Below, in pieces: positions 18,051 through 26,461 of a DNA stretch of 64,000 nucleotides. This stretch comes from Coprobacillaceae bacterium UN01-12pH3A (GTDB lineage: Bacteria; Bacillota_I; Bacilli_A; Erysipelotrichales; Coprobacillaceae), in assembly GCA_027676805.1 (NCBI GenBank), contig JAQENU010000010.1, forward strand, positions 50,517 to 114,516, given 5' to 3'. Position 1 is the first letter of the stretch; every line of letters begins with the position of its first letter. The notes under the pieces were generated by a model. That model had not been told where the DNA came from. It made no database searches and saw nothing but the letters and a program-made list of their open reading frames with translations. Made by a program: the position numbers and the translations under genes.

Positions 18051-18190
18051 AAACGAAAAGCGAGCCCATATTGAAAACGCGCTTAACGTTTCAATAAAGT
18101 CTCGCTATTTAAACTTGCTCCGGATGAATTCACCGTGTATTGACGGAAAACAAGTACACTATTGGCTAGCTACTCCCTTTATGATTTATA
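18051..18190 (-). promoter_or_regulatory. yybP-ykoY manganese riboswitch with terminator
   Basis: Read on the minus strand, the leader has the hallmarks of the class: ATAAAGGGAGTAG at the 5' side (around 18170-18183), the internal CCGTCAATACACGG hairpin element, a CCGG segment, and GCGAGACTTTAT closing the P1 stem (18094-18105), which pairs back to ATAAAG. Immediately downstream, AGCGAG can instead pair with CTCGCT (18059-18064), enclosing a second nested stem and followed by TTTTCGTTT. This is a terminator that competes with the aptamer. The expected behaviour is ON with Mn2+: metal binding holds the aptamer and releases transcription into the pump gene. Confidence 0.88.
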
Positions 18191-18218
18191 TCATACTCGA
18201 TTAAAATTTAGTTGTCAA

Positions 18219-18899
18219 CTAAAAATTCTGGAGCAATGCGTCTTGTCCGTAAACAGATTTAAAATCTTGATTGAAGTCTTTAACGGCTTTATCGATTGAG
18301 GGATGGCTTAATGCTGTCGCAATAACATCCACACCCATCGTAGCGGTTTGTGCGCCTTTCATAAAAGCATTATTGACTTGATTCATGTTTTTAAAACTCG
18401 CTGCAAGAATTTTTGTTGGATAATGATACTTTTCAATCATTTTAGAAAGACTTTCAATCACTTCTAAAGGATCGATATTGAGATTTTCCATACGATTATA
18501 ATAGGGAGCAATAAAATCAGCTCCGGCTTCCATTGCCATCAGCCCCTGTGCTATCGTATAAATAGCAGTGGCTGTGATATGAACCCCTTTTTGTTTTAAC
18601 TGACGCATTGCCTTTAATCCTTCTTCGTTCGTAGGAATCTTAATGTAAACAAGAGAATCCACTTTTTCTAAGATAGTCATTGCATCTTGTATCATGCCTT
18701 CGCAATCCTCAGAAACTACTTGAACATGCAATGTTTTTTCATTTCCGATCAGTTTGCGTATTTTGCGAAGATGATCAAACAGGTCGATCTTTCCTTCTCT
18801 TTTTAAAATAGTCGGATTACTGGTCACCCCCGTAATTCTAACAATCTCCTGATATTTTTTTATTTCTTCTAAATTAGCCGTATCTAATAAGTATTCCAT
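18219..18899 (-). CDS. Fructose-6-phosphate aldolase / transaldolase-like enzyme (FSA/TalC family)
   Basis: 226 residues, close to the 215-220 of FSA-type small transaldolases. The N-terminal LDTANLEEI and SNPTIL motifs are present, and the Schiff-base lysine is Lys87 in VYIKIPTN; ATAIYT and APYYNRM also match. It lies 11 bases after the glycyl radical enzyme and shares its promoter. FSA enzymes cleave fructose 6-phosphate or 1-deoxyfructose 6-phosphate to glyceraldehyde 3-phosphate and dihydroxyacetone or hydroxyacetone. Next to a YbiW-type enzyme, the deoxy substrate is the attractive hypothesis. Confidence 0.88.
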   Translation of the reverse strand: MEYLLDTANLEEIKKYQEIVRITGVTSNPTILKREGKIDLFDHLRKIRKLIGNEKTLHVQVVSEDCEGMIQDAMTILEKVDSLVYIKIPTNEEGLKAMRQLKQKGVHITATAIYTIAQGLMAMEAGADFIAPYYNRMENLNIDPLEVIESLSKMIEKYHYPTKILAASFKNMNQVNNAFMKGAQTATMGVDVIATALSHPSIDKAVKDFNQDFKSVYGQDALLQNF

Positions 18900-18910
18900 T
18901 TTATTTTCTC

Positions 18911-21316
18911 CTATAGTATATGCTCCGTACGGGCAATGATGTCATCTTGTGTCGTCTTTGATAAAACATTGAAGAATGCTGAATATCCCGCCACCCGCAC
19001 GATTAGATCACGGTGCTGTTCAGGATGAATCTGAGCATCGATCAAGGTGTCGCGTGACACTACATTATATTGAACATGGAAGCCATGCAGACGATTGAAA
19101 AAAGTTCTCAATAAGAAAATCAGTTTTTCTCTGTCTTCTTCTTTTTCTAAGACTTGTGGTGTCACCTTTTGATTAAGCAGCACACCCCCGGTAATCTCTT
19201 TTGTCGGCAGCTTTGATACTGATTTAAATACGGCAGTTGGTCCATGTATATCCATAGCGTGAGTAGGTGAACATCCCTCTGCTAATGGCGTATAGGCATG
19301 TCGTCCATCAGGTGTCGCCATTGTGCCTAATCCCTGTCCGACATTGGCAGAAATAGAAGATGTTCCGGCATAACGAGTTCCTCCAATAGGACCTCTTTGA
19401 TAACGGGTATTGGGATATTTTACTACTTCATCAATATAGCTCTGATAAGCTTTCGTCACCAGTAAATCCACATAATCATCATCGTTACCGTATTTTGGTG
19501 CTGCCAGCAGCAGCTTTTGAATACGTGCTCCCTCTTCACCGCTAAAATCATTCATTAACGCCTCCCAAAGCTGTTTTGGCGTTATCCATTTCTTTTCAAA
19601 CACACATTGTTTAATGGCTGCCAATGAATCTGCCAGATTGGCAATTCCCACTTGCAGTCCACTGATAAAATCATAAACTGCACCGCCTTCTTTTAACGTC
19701 TTTCCACGTCCGATACAATCTTTAGTTAAAGCGGAGCAGAGTACATCGGGAACATCGGCTTCTAATACCAGGTCACAGGTATTTTCAATGATGACGCTGT
19801 GACGTGTAATTTGACGAATCACTTTATCCCAAGCGGCTTCCAGTTCTTCATATCTTTGCATCGTTGTGAAATGTCCTGATCCTTCCACTAACTTTTTACC
19901 GCTTTTTGGATCTACTCCATCATTCATCACAATCAACAATGATTTTGGAAAGTTAATAAAACTCATTCCGGTACAACGATAGCCCCATTTTCCGGGTACA
20001 GCAACTTCTACACAGCCGATCGCACTGTAGTTATAAGCATCTTTTTCACTGATGCCACGATCAATAAAAGATGGAATGATGATCTCATCATTATTGAATG
20101 CCGGCATTCCTGTTCCTAATCGAATCATTTCAATACACTCTTTCATAAAGCGTTCATCTAAACCGGCATGATAACGTACCGTCAGGTTAGGCTGCGGCAG
20201 TTTCGTCTGTGCCACACTCTTTAAAATCAAGTGAGTAAGAGGGTTCACCGCATCCTGATGATCGGTTGTTTGTCCGCCGATCGTAACATTCTGATATAAG
20301 GGACTTCCCGCACTGAACTGTGTATGTGACCAGCTGCGGATTTTGTTGATCGTATACGTTTTTATCCATAAATTCGTCAGCAACTCGACAGCTTCCTCAC
20401 TATTCAGAATCCCTTGATCAATATCTTTTTGATAGTAGGCAAATAGATACTGATCCATTCTGCCATAAGATAAAGAGTGACCATTTGATTCAATTTGCAG
20501 CACTAGATGAACCAGCCACATTGATTGAATTGCTTCATAAAAATTATCGGCAGACAGATAAGGCACTTTCCCCATCATTTCCGCAATTCTATTAAGTTCT
20601 TCTTTTCGCTTTACATCTTGTGTTTCAATTGCCTTTTGTTTTGCTAACTGCTGATACCTTTGTGCAAAATGACGAACTGCTTCAATCACGATTAAGATCG
20701 CCTGATAAAAATGATACTGTTTCAGTACACGAAAATCCGTTAAATCCAGCTTTGCCAGCATTTCTTTCGTATAATCCTCATAATATTTTAAGCCATGCTG
20801 CATAATCATGCCATAATCCACCGCTAAATGAGCATCACCGGAAGTAATATTTCCCTCTGCCTTAATAATTCCCAGATCATAAAACAATCGGCTTTCTTCC
20901 GGCATTGCCGCTAAGCCTTTATCTTTAGTAGTATTATGATACCAAAACGGGGCAATCTCTCGCAGCTGTTCCTTTGTTTCTTCTGTAATATAAAAGACAT
21001 CTCCATCTCTTTTTTCAAACTCATCTAATTCCGCTATTACCCAATCCATGGCATATTCAGGAAAAATCGGTGCCGAACGATTGCTCGATGCCTGATTTCC
21101 TACAATAAGCGTATCCTCTTCAATAAAGATCTTCATATTCTCTAATATATTTTTAAGCATATAGGCTCGTTTTAATATCGTTGGCTGATCTGCATGTTCC
21201 CGATAGCTTTCTGTCGCTAAAACAGCACGTGTCGCATCCACATATGGTTTTTGGCTTAATACATCTTCTCTAAAGGATTCCATTCTTTTCGTTAAATGTC
21301 CAAAATAAGCTTCCAT
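18911..21316 (-). CDS. Glycyl radical enzyme of the YbiW/PflD group
   Basis: 801 residues, full length. The thiyl cysteine is Cys435 in AIGCVEVAVPGKWGYR, and the radical site is Gly777 in VRVAGYSAFF. A single active-site Cys followed by Val-Glu (GCVE) excludes pyruvate formate-lyase, which has two adjacent Cys, and fits the lyase/dehydratase branch. The VAVPGKWGYRCTG continuation resembles E. coli YbiW, recently described (from memory) as a 1,5-anhydroglucitol-6-phosphate lyase whose product is cleaved by an FSA. The downstream FSA-like gene supports that reading. No dedicated activase is adjacent; only NrdG and the sulfatase-maturating enzyme are radical SAM genes in the window. Confidence 0.92.
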   Translation of the reverse strand: MEAYFGHLTKRMESFREDVLSQKPYVDATRAVLATESYREHADQPTILKRAYMLKNILENMKIFIEEDTLIVGNQASSNRSAPIFPEYAMDWVIAELDEFEKRDGDVFYITEETKEQLREIAPFWYHNTTKDKGLAAMPEESRLFYDLGIIKAEGNITSGDAHLAVDYGMIMQHGLKYYEDYTKEMLAKLDLTDFRVLKQYHFYQAILIVIEAVRHFAQRYQQLAKQKAIETQDVKRKEELNRIAEMMGKVPYLSADNFYEAIQSMWLVHLVLQIESNGHSLSYGRMDQYLFAYYQKDIDQGILNSEEAVELLTNLWIKTYTINKIRSWSHTQFSAGSPLYQNVTIGGQTTDHQDAVNPLTHLILKSVAQTKLPQPNLTVRYHAGLDERFMKECIEMIRLGTGMPAFNNDEIIIPSFIDRGISEKDAYNYSAIGCVEVAVPGKWGYRCTGMSFINFPKSLLIVMNDGVDPKSGKKLVEGSGHFTTMQRYEELEAAWDKVIRQITRHSVIIENTCDLVLEADVPDVLCSALTKDCIGRGKTLKEGGAVYDFISGLQVGIANLADSLAAIKQCVFEKKWITPKQLWEALMNDFSGEEGARIQKLLLAAPKYGNDDDYVDLLVTKAYQSYIDEVVKYPNTRYQRGPIGGTRYAGTSSISANVGQGLGTMATPDGRHAYTPLAEGCSPTHAMDIHGPTAVFKSVSKLPTKEITGGVLLNQKVTPQVLEKEEDREKLIFLLRTFFNRLHGFHVQYNVVSRDTLIDAQIHPEQHRDLIVRVAGYSAFFNVLSKTTQDDIIARTEHIL

Positions 21317-21329
21317 TCTATTTCCTCAC

Positions 21330-21341
21330 TTTCATATGAAA
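21330..21341. promoter_or_regulatory. Palindromic operator, promoter-downstream copy
   Basis: Perfect 12-bp palindrome TTTCATATGAAA in the untranslated leader of the glycyl radical enzyme gene, just before its ribosome site. The same sequence occurs at 21402-21413. Confidence 0.7.
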
Positions 21342-21367
21342 CTATTTTATATTTTACTTGCAATTAA

Positions 21368-21396
21368 AATATAACATTCTTTTATTTATTAGTCAA
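21368..21396 (-). promoter_or_regulatory. Sigma-A promoter of the glycyl radical enzyme/aldolase operon
   Basis: Minus-strand TTGACT (21391-21396), 17-bp spacer, TATATT (21368-21373). It lies between two identical palindromes. Confidence 0.8.
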
Positions 21397-21401
21397 TCTT
21401 A

Positions 21402-21413
21402 TTTCATATGAAA
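21402..21413. promoter_or_regulatory. Palindromic operator, promoter-upstream copy
   Basis: TTTCATATGAAA, identical to 21330-21341 and 72 bp away centre to centre, placed just upstream of the -35 box. The spacing would allow looping by a dimeric repressor or tetramer. The regulator is not encoded next to it. Confidence 0.7.
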
Positions 21414-21428
21414 CTAAAATATACTAAA

Positions 21429-21451
21429 AAGAAAAAGATCTTTCGATCTTT
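21429..21451 (-). terminator. Terminator after the zinc-ribbon membrane protein gene
   Basis: AAAGATC and GATCTTT around a 4-base GAAA loop on the minus strand, followed by TTCTTTTT. Confidence 0.85.
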
Positions 21452-21843
21452 TAAAAGAATACTGTTATAAATCGTATTAAAAATATTAAAACCACCACAA
21501 TGACTACCACTGTAATTGCCATCGCATTCTGCTTTGATGCCATTTTATTAAGCTCATTCATCTCATGGTCTGTCATTTTAGTGCTGCGAAAATTCTGCCC
21601 GTTCATTATTTTATTGAACATTTTTTCTGCAGAGGTATGTGCACTATATTGTTCTATATGATTAAAATTGTTTAATTTTACCTTAGGTGTCACTTTAGCC
21701 GTATCAAACTCTCTTGGTTTAAATGTTGTCTCAATATGATCAAAACGGTTGAGTGCTCTTTTCTTTTTAAGCATTCGCCCGCAGTTTAGACAGTAGTCAT
21801 CATTCTCATAAAGTTTACTATGACAGTATGGGCAATATTTCAT
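21451..21843 (-). CDS. Zinc-ribbon protein with C-terminal membrane anchor
   Basis: 130 residues. The N-terminus is a zinc ribbon with four Cys (CPYC and CLNC at about residues 4-21). A charged middle part follows, and one hydrophobic helix ends the protein (about 107-128), so the ribbon faces the cytoplasm. No enzyme domain is seen. Proteins of this build are common in Firmicutes and mostly unassigned. Confidence 0.8.
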   Translation of the reverse strand: MKYCPYCHSKLYENDDYCLNCGRMLKKKRALNRFDHIETTFKPREFDTAKVTPKVKLNNFNHIEQYSAHTSAEKMFNKIMNGQNFRSTKMTDHEMNELNKMASKQNAMAITVVVIVVVLIFLIRFITVFF

Positions 21844-21957
21844 TTTAATCCCCTCCCCATTTACTATACTCCGATTACTTTTATTGTAGCACTAATATAA
21901 GGAAAGAGGTATGAATTATTGTGAATTTTCACACTCCTTTAACATCTTTCATGCTTA

Positions 21958-22170
21958 TTACCTATTATTCGCTTTATTCTTGTCTGCCATTTCTTTTAGT
22001 TTTATTAACGCATGTTGTATATCCACAGCTGAAAGGTAATAAACAGCCTCTTCTACAAGCTCAGGACTGAAATTTCATCACCAATGTCTATGCCATAAGC
22101 AATACTAATACACTTTTCAATATAAAGATTACCATGTCCCGACTGGTTATAAAGAATATTCTCCGTTTCT
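21958..22170 (-). pseudogene. Decayed remnant of a small gene
   Basis: In the 419-base gap 21844-22262 the minus strand holds two joined coding-like stretches that lie in different frames: one ending around 22040 (reading ...GHGNLYIEKCISIAYGIDIG) and one from about 22050 to a TAA at 21958 (reading ELVEEAVYYLSAVDI then HALIKLKEMADKN). There is no start codon. A single frameshift would join them, so this looks like an inactive, 5'-truncated gene of unknown family. The rest of the gap is featureless apart from the promoter regions of the neighbours. Confidence 0.45.
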
Positions 22171-22262
22171 ATTTATAAGAAACACCCCTGATATTTAAAA
22201 ATAATTTCTAAAATGTTAAAGAGATATGAATCTATGATAAAATAAAAGCGGAGGTACTTACC

Positions 22263-22883
22263 ATGCACATTGATTTAACTCACTATTCCTATCTTACACC
22301 TTTATCGAAACGAATTGATTTGAGCGAGGACTGCAAGAACCTGCTTTATCTAAATCATAAAGAAAAAACATGGGAGCATGTTCAGCAGGTGGCGAAAGTT
22401 GCTCAAGATTTAGCGTTGACCTATTCTATTGATCCACAATCCGCTTATATCTGTGGTTTACTGCATGATATCAGCGCTATTATAAAACCCGAAGACATGT
22501 TAGGGTTGATGAAAGAAAACCAGCAAAATATTGATCCCGCAGAAGAAAAATATCCTTTTTTGCTTCATCAAAAAATATCTGCCTTGATCGCAAGAGATTA
22601 TTTTCATATTAATGATCCCATGCTCCTTTCAGCAATAGTCTGTCATACCACATTGCATACTTCCCCAACAAAGCTGGATATGATTTTATTTTTAGCGGAT
22701 AAGATTGCTTGGGATCAAGCCGGAGAAGCGACTTATTTAAAAGAGCTTACGGTTTCATTAACCCATTCTTTAGAACGAGCCTGTTTGACCTATATCAACT
22801 ATCTATTTAATGAAGGTAATCTGCTTTACCCGCATCATGATTTAATCGAAGCACAGCAGTATTTAATGGGGGTAACATTGTGA
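22263..22883 (+). CDS. yqeK: HD-domain hydrolase YqeK-like (diadenosine tetraphosphatase)
   Basis: 206 residues. The metal-binding HD motif is in CGLLHDIS (about residues 66-73), with upstream His in TWEHVQQVAKVA and downstream H and D in AIVCHTT and LADKIAWD, the pattern of YqeK. The family hydrolyses Ap4A symmetrically to ADP. In many Bacillota yqeK sits in the nadD-yqeK-rsfS cluster; here it stands apart and overlaps a VanZ-like gene by four bases. The YqeK assignment is by motif order and length. Confidence 0.78.
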   Translation: MHIDLTHYSYLTPLSKRIDLSEDCKNLLYLNHKEKTWEHVQQVAKVAQDLALTYSIDPQSAYICGLLHDISAIIKPEDMLGLMKENQQNIDPAEEKYPFLLHQKISALIARDYFHINDPMLLSAIVCHTTLHTSPTKLDMILFLADKIAWDQAGEATYLKELTVSLTHSLERACLTYINYLFNEGNLLYPHHDLIEAQQYLMGVTL

Positions 22884-23467
22884 AAGCTAAGCGCATCTGT
22901 GTTTTAATCGGAATCTTTATTTTAACACTTATCCCCAATTATCTGATTTACAGAAGGGTCATCTATTCTTATTTAGCTTTTATTCGCTCATTCTATCTGT
23001 TCAAATTTATCAATACACCTTATTTTGTAATCGCTTATTTAATTCTTGGCGGAATTTATTTTATGACAGTTTTTAATCAGCTATTAAATAAAAAATTACA
23101 TAAAAATTTAATAACCAGATCATTTTTATTTTACTGCTTTATTTTAATCTTTATCTTGTTTTTTAAAAGTGTTGGGATCCGCGGCTATGAATGGAATGTC
23201 TTTAAACTAATTGAATATCTGCGCTATGATACAACTGCTGCTTTGATTAATATCTCCTTATTTATACCGATGGGTTTATTCATTAAACGATTAGATGTCA
23301 AGACAATCTTATTAAGCATTGCTATGTTGTTTGGGATTGAAGCTATTCAATATATTTTTTCACTGGGGATTTTTGATTTACTTGATATTCTTTTAAACTT
23401 TTTCGGTCTGCTGATTGGCTATCAATTAAGACGTTTCATAAAATCTCAAAATATTATCATAGAATAG
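22880..23467 (+). CDS. VanZ-like membrane protein
   Basis: 195 residues with four to five hydrophobic segments and the VanZ pattern: NISLFIPMGLFIKRL, then IEAIQYIFSLGIFDLLDILLN and FFGLLIGYQL in order. VanZ-like proteins confer low-level teicoplanin resistance in some hosts, but most have no defined role. GTG start at 22880 overlapping the yqeK stop. Compare the decayed VanZ copy at 30957-31218. Confidence 0.82.
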   Translation: MKAKRICVLIGIFILTLIPNYLIYRRVIYSYLAFIRSFYLFKFINTPYFVIAYLILGGIYFMTVFNQLLNKKLHKNLITRSFLFYCFILIFILFFKSVGIRGYEWNVFKLIEYLRYDTTAALINISLFIPMGLFIKRLDVKTILLSIAMLFGIEAIQYIFSLGIFDLLDILLNFFGLLIGYQLRRFIKSQNIIIE

Positions 23468-23468
23468 A

Positions 23469-23499
23469 AAAAATCATCGATATTCTCGATGATTTTTAT
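23469..23499. terminator. Bidirectional terminator between VanZ-like gene and cutC
   Basis: AAATCATCGA (23471-23480) and TCGATGATTT (23486-23495), a 10-bp stem with a 5-base loop and T/A tracts on both sides. Confidence 0.92.
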
Positions 23500-23504
23500 A
23501 TCCT

Positions 23505-24251
23505 CTATTTATTTACTGTTTCCACGATCTTTTTTACTAGCTCTAATGATACCACATCATAGTCATTATGATGGGCTTCGTCCGCATAAGCATACGTCAC
23601 ACCATTCGCTGTTGTTGTGGAATCACTCAGCCAGTCTTTACATGAACTGTGGACTTGATGAATCCCCGTATAGGCAATCATTTCATTGGCATTCGTCGCA
23701 TTGATCCCACTTCCGGCTAGGATCTCAATGCGTCCGTTGAATTTTTCCTGAAGCTGTTTAATCATGTCTTTTCCATCCATTGCTTTTGCTTCAAGTCCGC
23801 TGGTTAACACACGGTCAACACCTAACGAAATCAATGTTTCCATTGTTGTGAAAGGATCCTTCACACAATCAAAGGCACGATGGAAAACAGCCGTTCCATT
23901 GTATTTTTTAATGATAGCGATGATCTGACGGTTGCGTTCGATATCCACTTCGCCTTCTGCATTCAATATGCCGAATGCCAAACCATCCGCATGATTTTGC
24001 ATCAATAGCTCAGCATCTGACAGCATCACTTTGAAATCTTCTTCATTATAATTAAATCCTGCCCCGCGTGGTCGCACCATGCAGATGACATTCAGATCAA
24101 ATTCTTCTTTGACTAATTTTAAACTGGCTAACGAGGGGGTTAATCCTCCTAAATGCAGTGCGCTGTTTAACTCAATTCTTTTTGCTCCGCCCAAAGCTGC
24201 CATTTTTGCATCATAATAGCTTCCGCAGCAAATTTCAACAATCTTTTCCAT
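23505..24251 (-). CDS. cutC: CutC family protein
   Basis: 248 residues from the ATG at 24251 (the frame is open to 24275). TIM-barrel protein with the CutC signature: EICCGSYYDA at the N-terminus, GGAKRIELNSAL, MVRPRGAGF, FHRAFD and LTSGLEAKA. Historically linked to copper homeostasis, although the biochemical activity is unsettled. The start overlaps the preceding M20 peptidase gene by 17 bases, so the two are co-translated. Confidence 0.92.
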   Translation of the reverse strand: MEKIVEICCGSYYDAKMAALGGAKRIELNSALHLGGLTPSLASLKLVKEEFDLNVICMVRPRGAGFNYNEEDFKVMLSDAELLMQNHADGLAFGILNAEGEVDIERNRQIIAIIKKYNGTAVFHRAFDCVKDPFTTMETLISLGVDRVLTSGLEAKAMDGKDMIKQLQEKFNGRIEILAGSGINATNANEMIAYTGIHQVHSSCKDWLSDSTTTANGVTYAYADEAHHNDYDVVSLELVKKIVETVNK

Positions 24252-25368
24252 ATGATTCTTTTCCTTTCTTGGCATTTAGATAATAGAAGCTTAATGCATA
24301 TATTTTTGCATTAGCGATGATATCTTCAATCTTCATCCATTCATTCGGCAGATGAGCAATGCCTTTTTGTCCGGGGAAGCTTGGTCCAAAAGGGACGATA
24401 TTTGGCATCAGCTTCGCATAAGTCCCGCCTGTTGTTGTGACCGGTGTTCCATCTTTCCCTGTCACCTCTTCATAGGCTTTCTGCAATGAATGCACTAAGA
24501 AGCTGTCTTTTTCAAATCGAACCGGTGAATAGTGTTTTGTACATTCACAACCAAACGGACATGTCTCTTTGATTTTATCCATCAAAATCTCTAAAGTCAC
24601 TCCGGAAGGATAACTTAACGTAAAATCAAAATAAAGATGCTGATCATCACTGTCTAAATGATAGCCTCTCATTTCCAGCATACCGAATTCCTGATCTCTA
24701 AAATCAATGCCAAGTGTTTCACCATTGTTTTTAGCGTTCATGAAATAAGTGTTCAGATAATCAAAAAATTTTTGATGCTGGTCAAGAGCTGCCGTAATAC
24801 GGATAACGGCACGGCCTCGTTCACCGTAAACAACCGGATACTTACAATCGGGAGTAAAGCCCATCACCGGCGGCTTTTCTTTAGAGAGATAGTATTCTAA
24901 ATCTTTGAAGCCGGTCTCTTCGTCACAGCCAAAAATGATACGCACTTCCTTTTCCATCTCAATGCCTAACTCTTTTAACGCATATAATGCATACAAGCAG
25001 CTAAGAATGGGTCCCTTGTTATCTAATACACCGCGTCCATATATAAAGCCATCTTCTTCAAAAGCACTAAATGGGGGATGCTTCCAGCCTGTCCCGACAG
25101 GTACAACATCTAAATGTCCGATTGCACATATATAATCTGTGCTTTTCCCCCAAGAAGCATAACCGATATAATGATCCATATTGGTGGTTTCAAAGCCTAA
25201 TTCGTGACTGATCGTCAATGCTTCCGTCAGTGCTTTTTTTACGCCTTCGCCAAAAGGAGCAGCTAACATAGCAGGCTGTTCAACACTATCAATCTGAACC
25301 ATTCTTTTAATATCCTGAATAAGTCGCTCCTGCAGTTGGTCTATTTTATTTAATATTTGCTTTTCCAT
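24235..25368 (-). CDS. M20 family metallopeptidase (PepV/Sapep-like dipeptidase)
   Basis: 377 residues. Metal ligands are visible in GHLDVVPVGTGW, GRGVLDNKGP and GCDEETGF, the order typical of M20 dipeptidases; the C-terminal catalytic domain region PVTTTGGTYAKL closes the fold. Shorter than PepV (about 470), so the lid domain is reduced. Cytoplasmic, with no signal peptide. Lies between the asparaginase-family gene (1-base gap) and cutC (overlap), forming a three-gene operon that may salvage peptides. Confidence 0.88.
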   Translation of the reverse strand: MEKQILNKIDQLQERLIQDIKRMVQIDSVEQPAMLAAPFGEGVKKALTEALTISHELGFETTNMDHYIGYASWGKSTDYICAIGHLDVVPVGTGWKHPPFSAFEEDGFIYGRGVLDNKGPILSCLYALYALKELGIEMEKEVRIIFGCDEETGFKDLEYYLSKEKPPVMGFTPDCKYPVVYGERGRAVIRITAALDQHQKFFDYLNTYFMNAKNNGETLGIDFRDQEFGMLEMRGYHLDSDDQHLYFDFTLSYPSGVTLEILMDKIKETCPFGCECTKHYSPVRFEKDSFLVHSLQKAYEEVTGKDGTPVTTTGGTYAKLMPNIVPFGPSFPGQKGIAHLPNEWMKIEDIIANAKIYALSFYYLNAKKGKESYGKDC

Positions 25369-25369
25369 A

Positions 25370-26320
25370 TTATTCCTCTAAAGGTGCCATTCTGGTACGC
25401 ATATAATTATCCAGCCATTCCTGACTTGCTACTTCGTGAATACAATGTCCATCCACATTTTTAGTCAAATAAACTGTAGGCGCTTCTTTTTGGGTAGCTA
25501 CAGCAAAAGAGAATCCTTCAATGTTGGTGGCAACGCCCCATTCTCCTTCATTGTTCATTGCGATAACTGATAGATCGCCTGCTTCACCGCGACGTTTGAT
25601 TAGTTCCGCATGCAGTTTATTCACTGCTGTTTCACAGGCTAACTGCGGATGCATCCCTTCTTTCATTAGACGTACGATCTCATAAGAGATACAGCCTTTC
25701 ATCAGATCTTCCCCTAACCCGGTTGCACTGGCTCCGCCTACTTTTGAATCCGCATAAAAACCGGATCCGGCAATCGGTGAATCCCCAACACGTCCTTTTT
25801 TCTTCATAAAAAGTCCGCTGGTAGAAGTCGCTGCTGTCATTTTACCGCTTTGATCCAAGCAAACCATGCCAACCGTGTCATGTCCCGAATAAGGCTTGAT
25901 TTCCTGACTTAATTCTTTTACACGTTTACGGTAATGAATTTTGGCTCGATCGGTCAGCATATTTTTACGTTCAAAGCCTTCTTTATGAGCAAACTTTTCT
26001 GCTCCTTCGGCTACTAATACATTGTTTACTTTTTCTTCGGCTAAACGTTTAGCGATTGAAACAGGATTAGCAAAATCCTTGATAGCCGCTACAGCACCGA
26101 TGCTTAATGTATTCCCGTCCATAAAAGCAGCATCTAATTCTACTTCCATTTCTTCATTAGGCAGCCCGCCATAGCCTACTGATTTATAATAAGGAAAGTC
26201 CTCTACTTCTCGAATTGCTGTTTCAATAGCGTTTCCGGCATCTCCGCCAGTTTCCAATTCTTCTGTTGCTTTCGTGATTCCTTCGACTGCCATTCGCCAT
26301 GTTGCGATAATACCCCACAT
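25370..26320 (-). CDS. N4-(beta-N-acetylglucosaminyl)-L-asparaginase / type 2 asparaginase family
   Basis: 316 residues from the ATG at 26320, which follows AAAGGAGG at good spacing (the frame extends to 26353). Ntn-hydrolase of the aspartylglucosaminidase family: self-cleavage and nucleophile at the Thr of GHDTVGMV, followed by GRVGDSPIAGSGFYAD and the GLGEDLMKG motif. The family removes the Asn from GlcNAc-Asn or acts on Asn and isoaspartyl peptides. No signal peptide, which favours intracellular processing of imported glyco-asparagine or peptides, consistent with the adjacent dipeptidase. Confidence 0.88.
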   Translation of the reverse strand: MWGIIATWRMAVEGITKATEELETGGDAGNAIETAIREVEDFPYYKSVGYGGLPNEEMEVELDAAFMDGNTLSIGAVAAIKDFANPVSIAKRLAEEKVNNVLVAEGAEKFAHKEGFERKNMLTDRAKIHYRKRVKELSQEIKPYSGHDTVGMVCLDQSGKMTAATSTSGLFMKKKGRVGDSPIAGSGFYADSKVGGASATGLGEDLMKGCISYEIVRLMKEGMHPQLACETAVNKLHAELIKRRGEAGDLSVIAMNNEGEWGVATNIEGFSFAVATQKEAPTVYLTKNVDGHCIHEVASQEWLDNYMRTRMAPLEE

Positions 26321-26423
26321 ATCTATATCCTCCTTTAATCCGGGTTTTCCCACTATTAGTAGTATAACTTTTTGAATAAATCTTGTCTATTCATTACACG
26401 AAATTTGCATTATTTTTCCACAA

Positions 26424-26455
26424 CAAAAAACAGGCGATATAGGCTATCTGCCTGC
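26424..26455 (-). terminator. Terminator after ktrA
   Basis: AGGC-GATA pairs with TATC-GCCT on the minus strand (one bulged base), followed by six T. Confidence 0.75.
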
Positions 26456-26461
26456 TTTCTT

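Noticed and set aside
18911..21316. Pyruvate formate-lyase
   Set aside because: Only one active-site Cys precedes Val-Glu; pyruvate formate-lyase has two adjacent Cys, and the neighbour is an aldolase rather than PFL activase.
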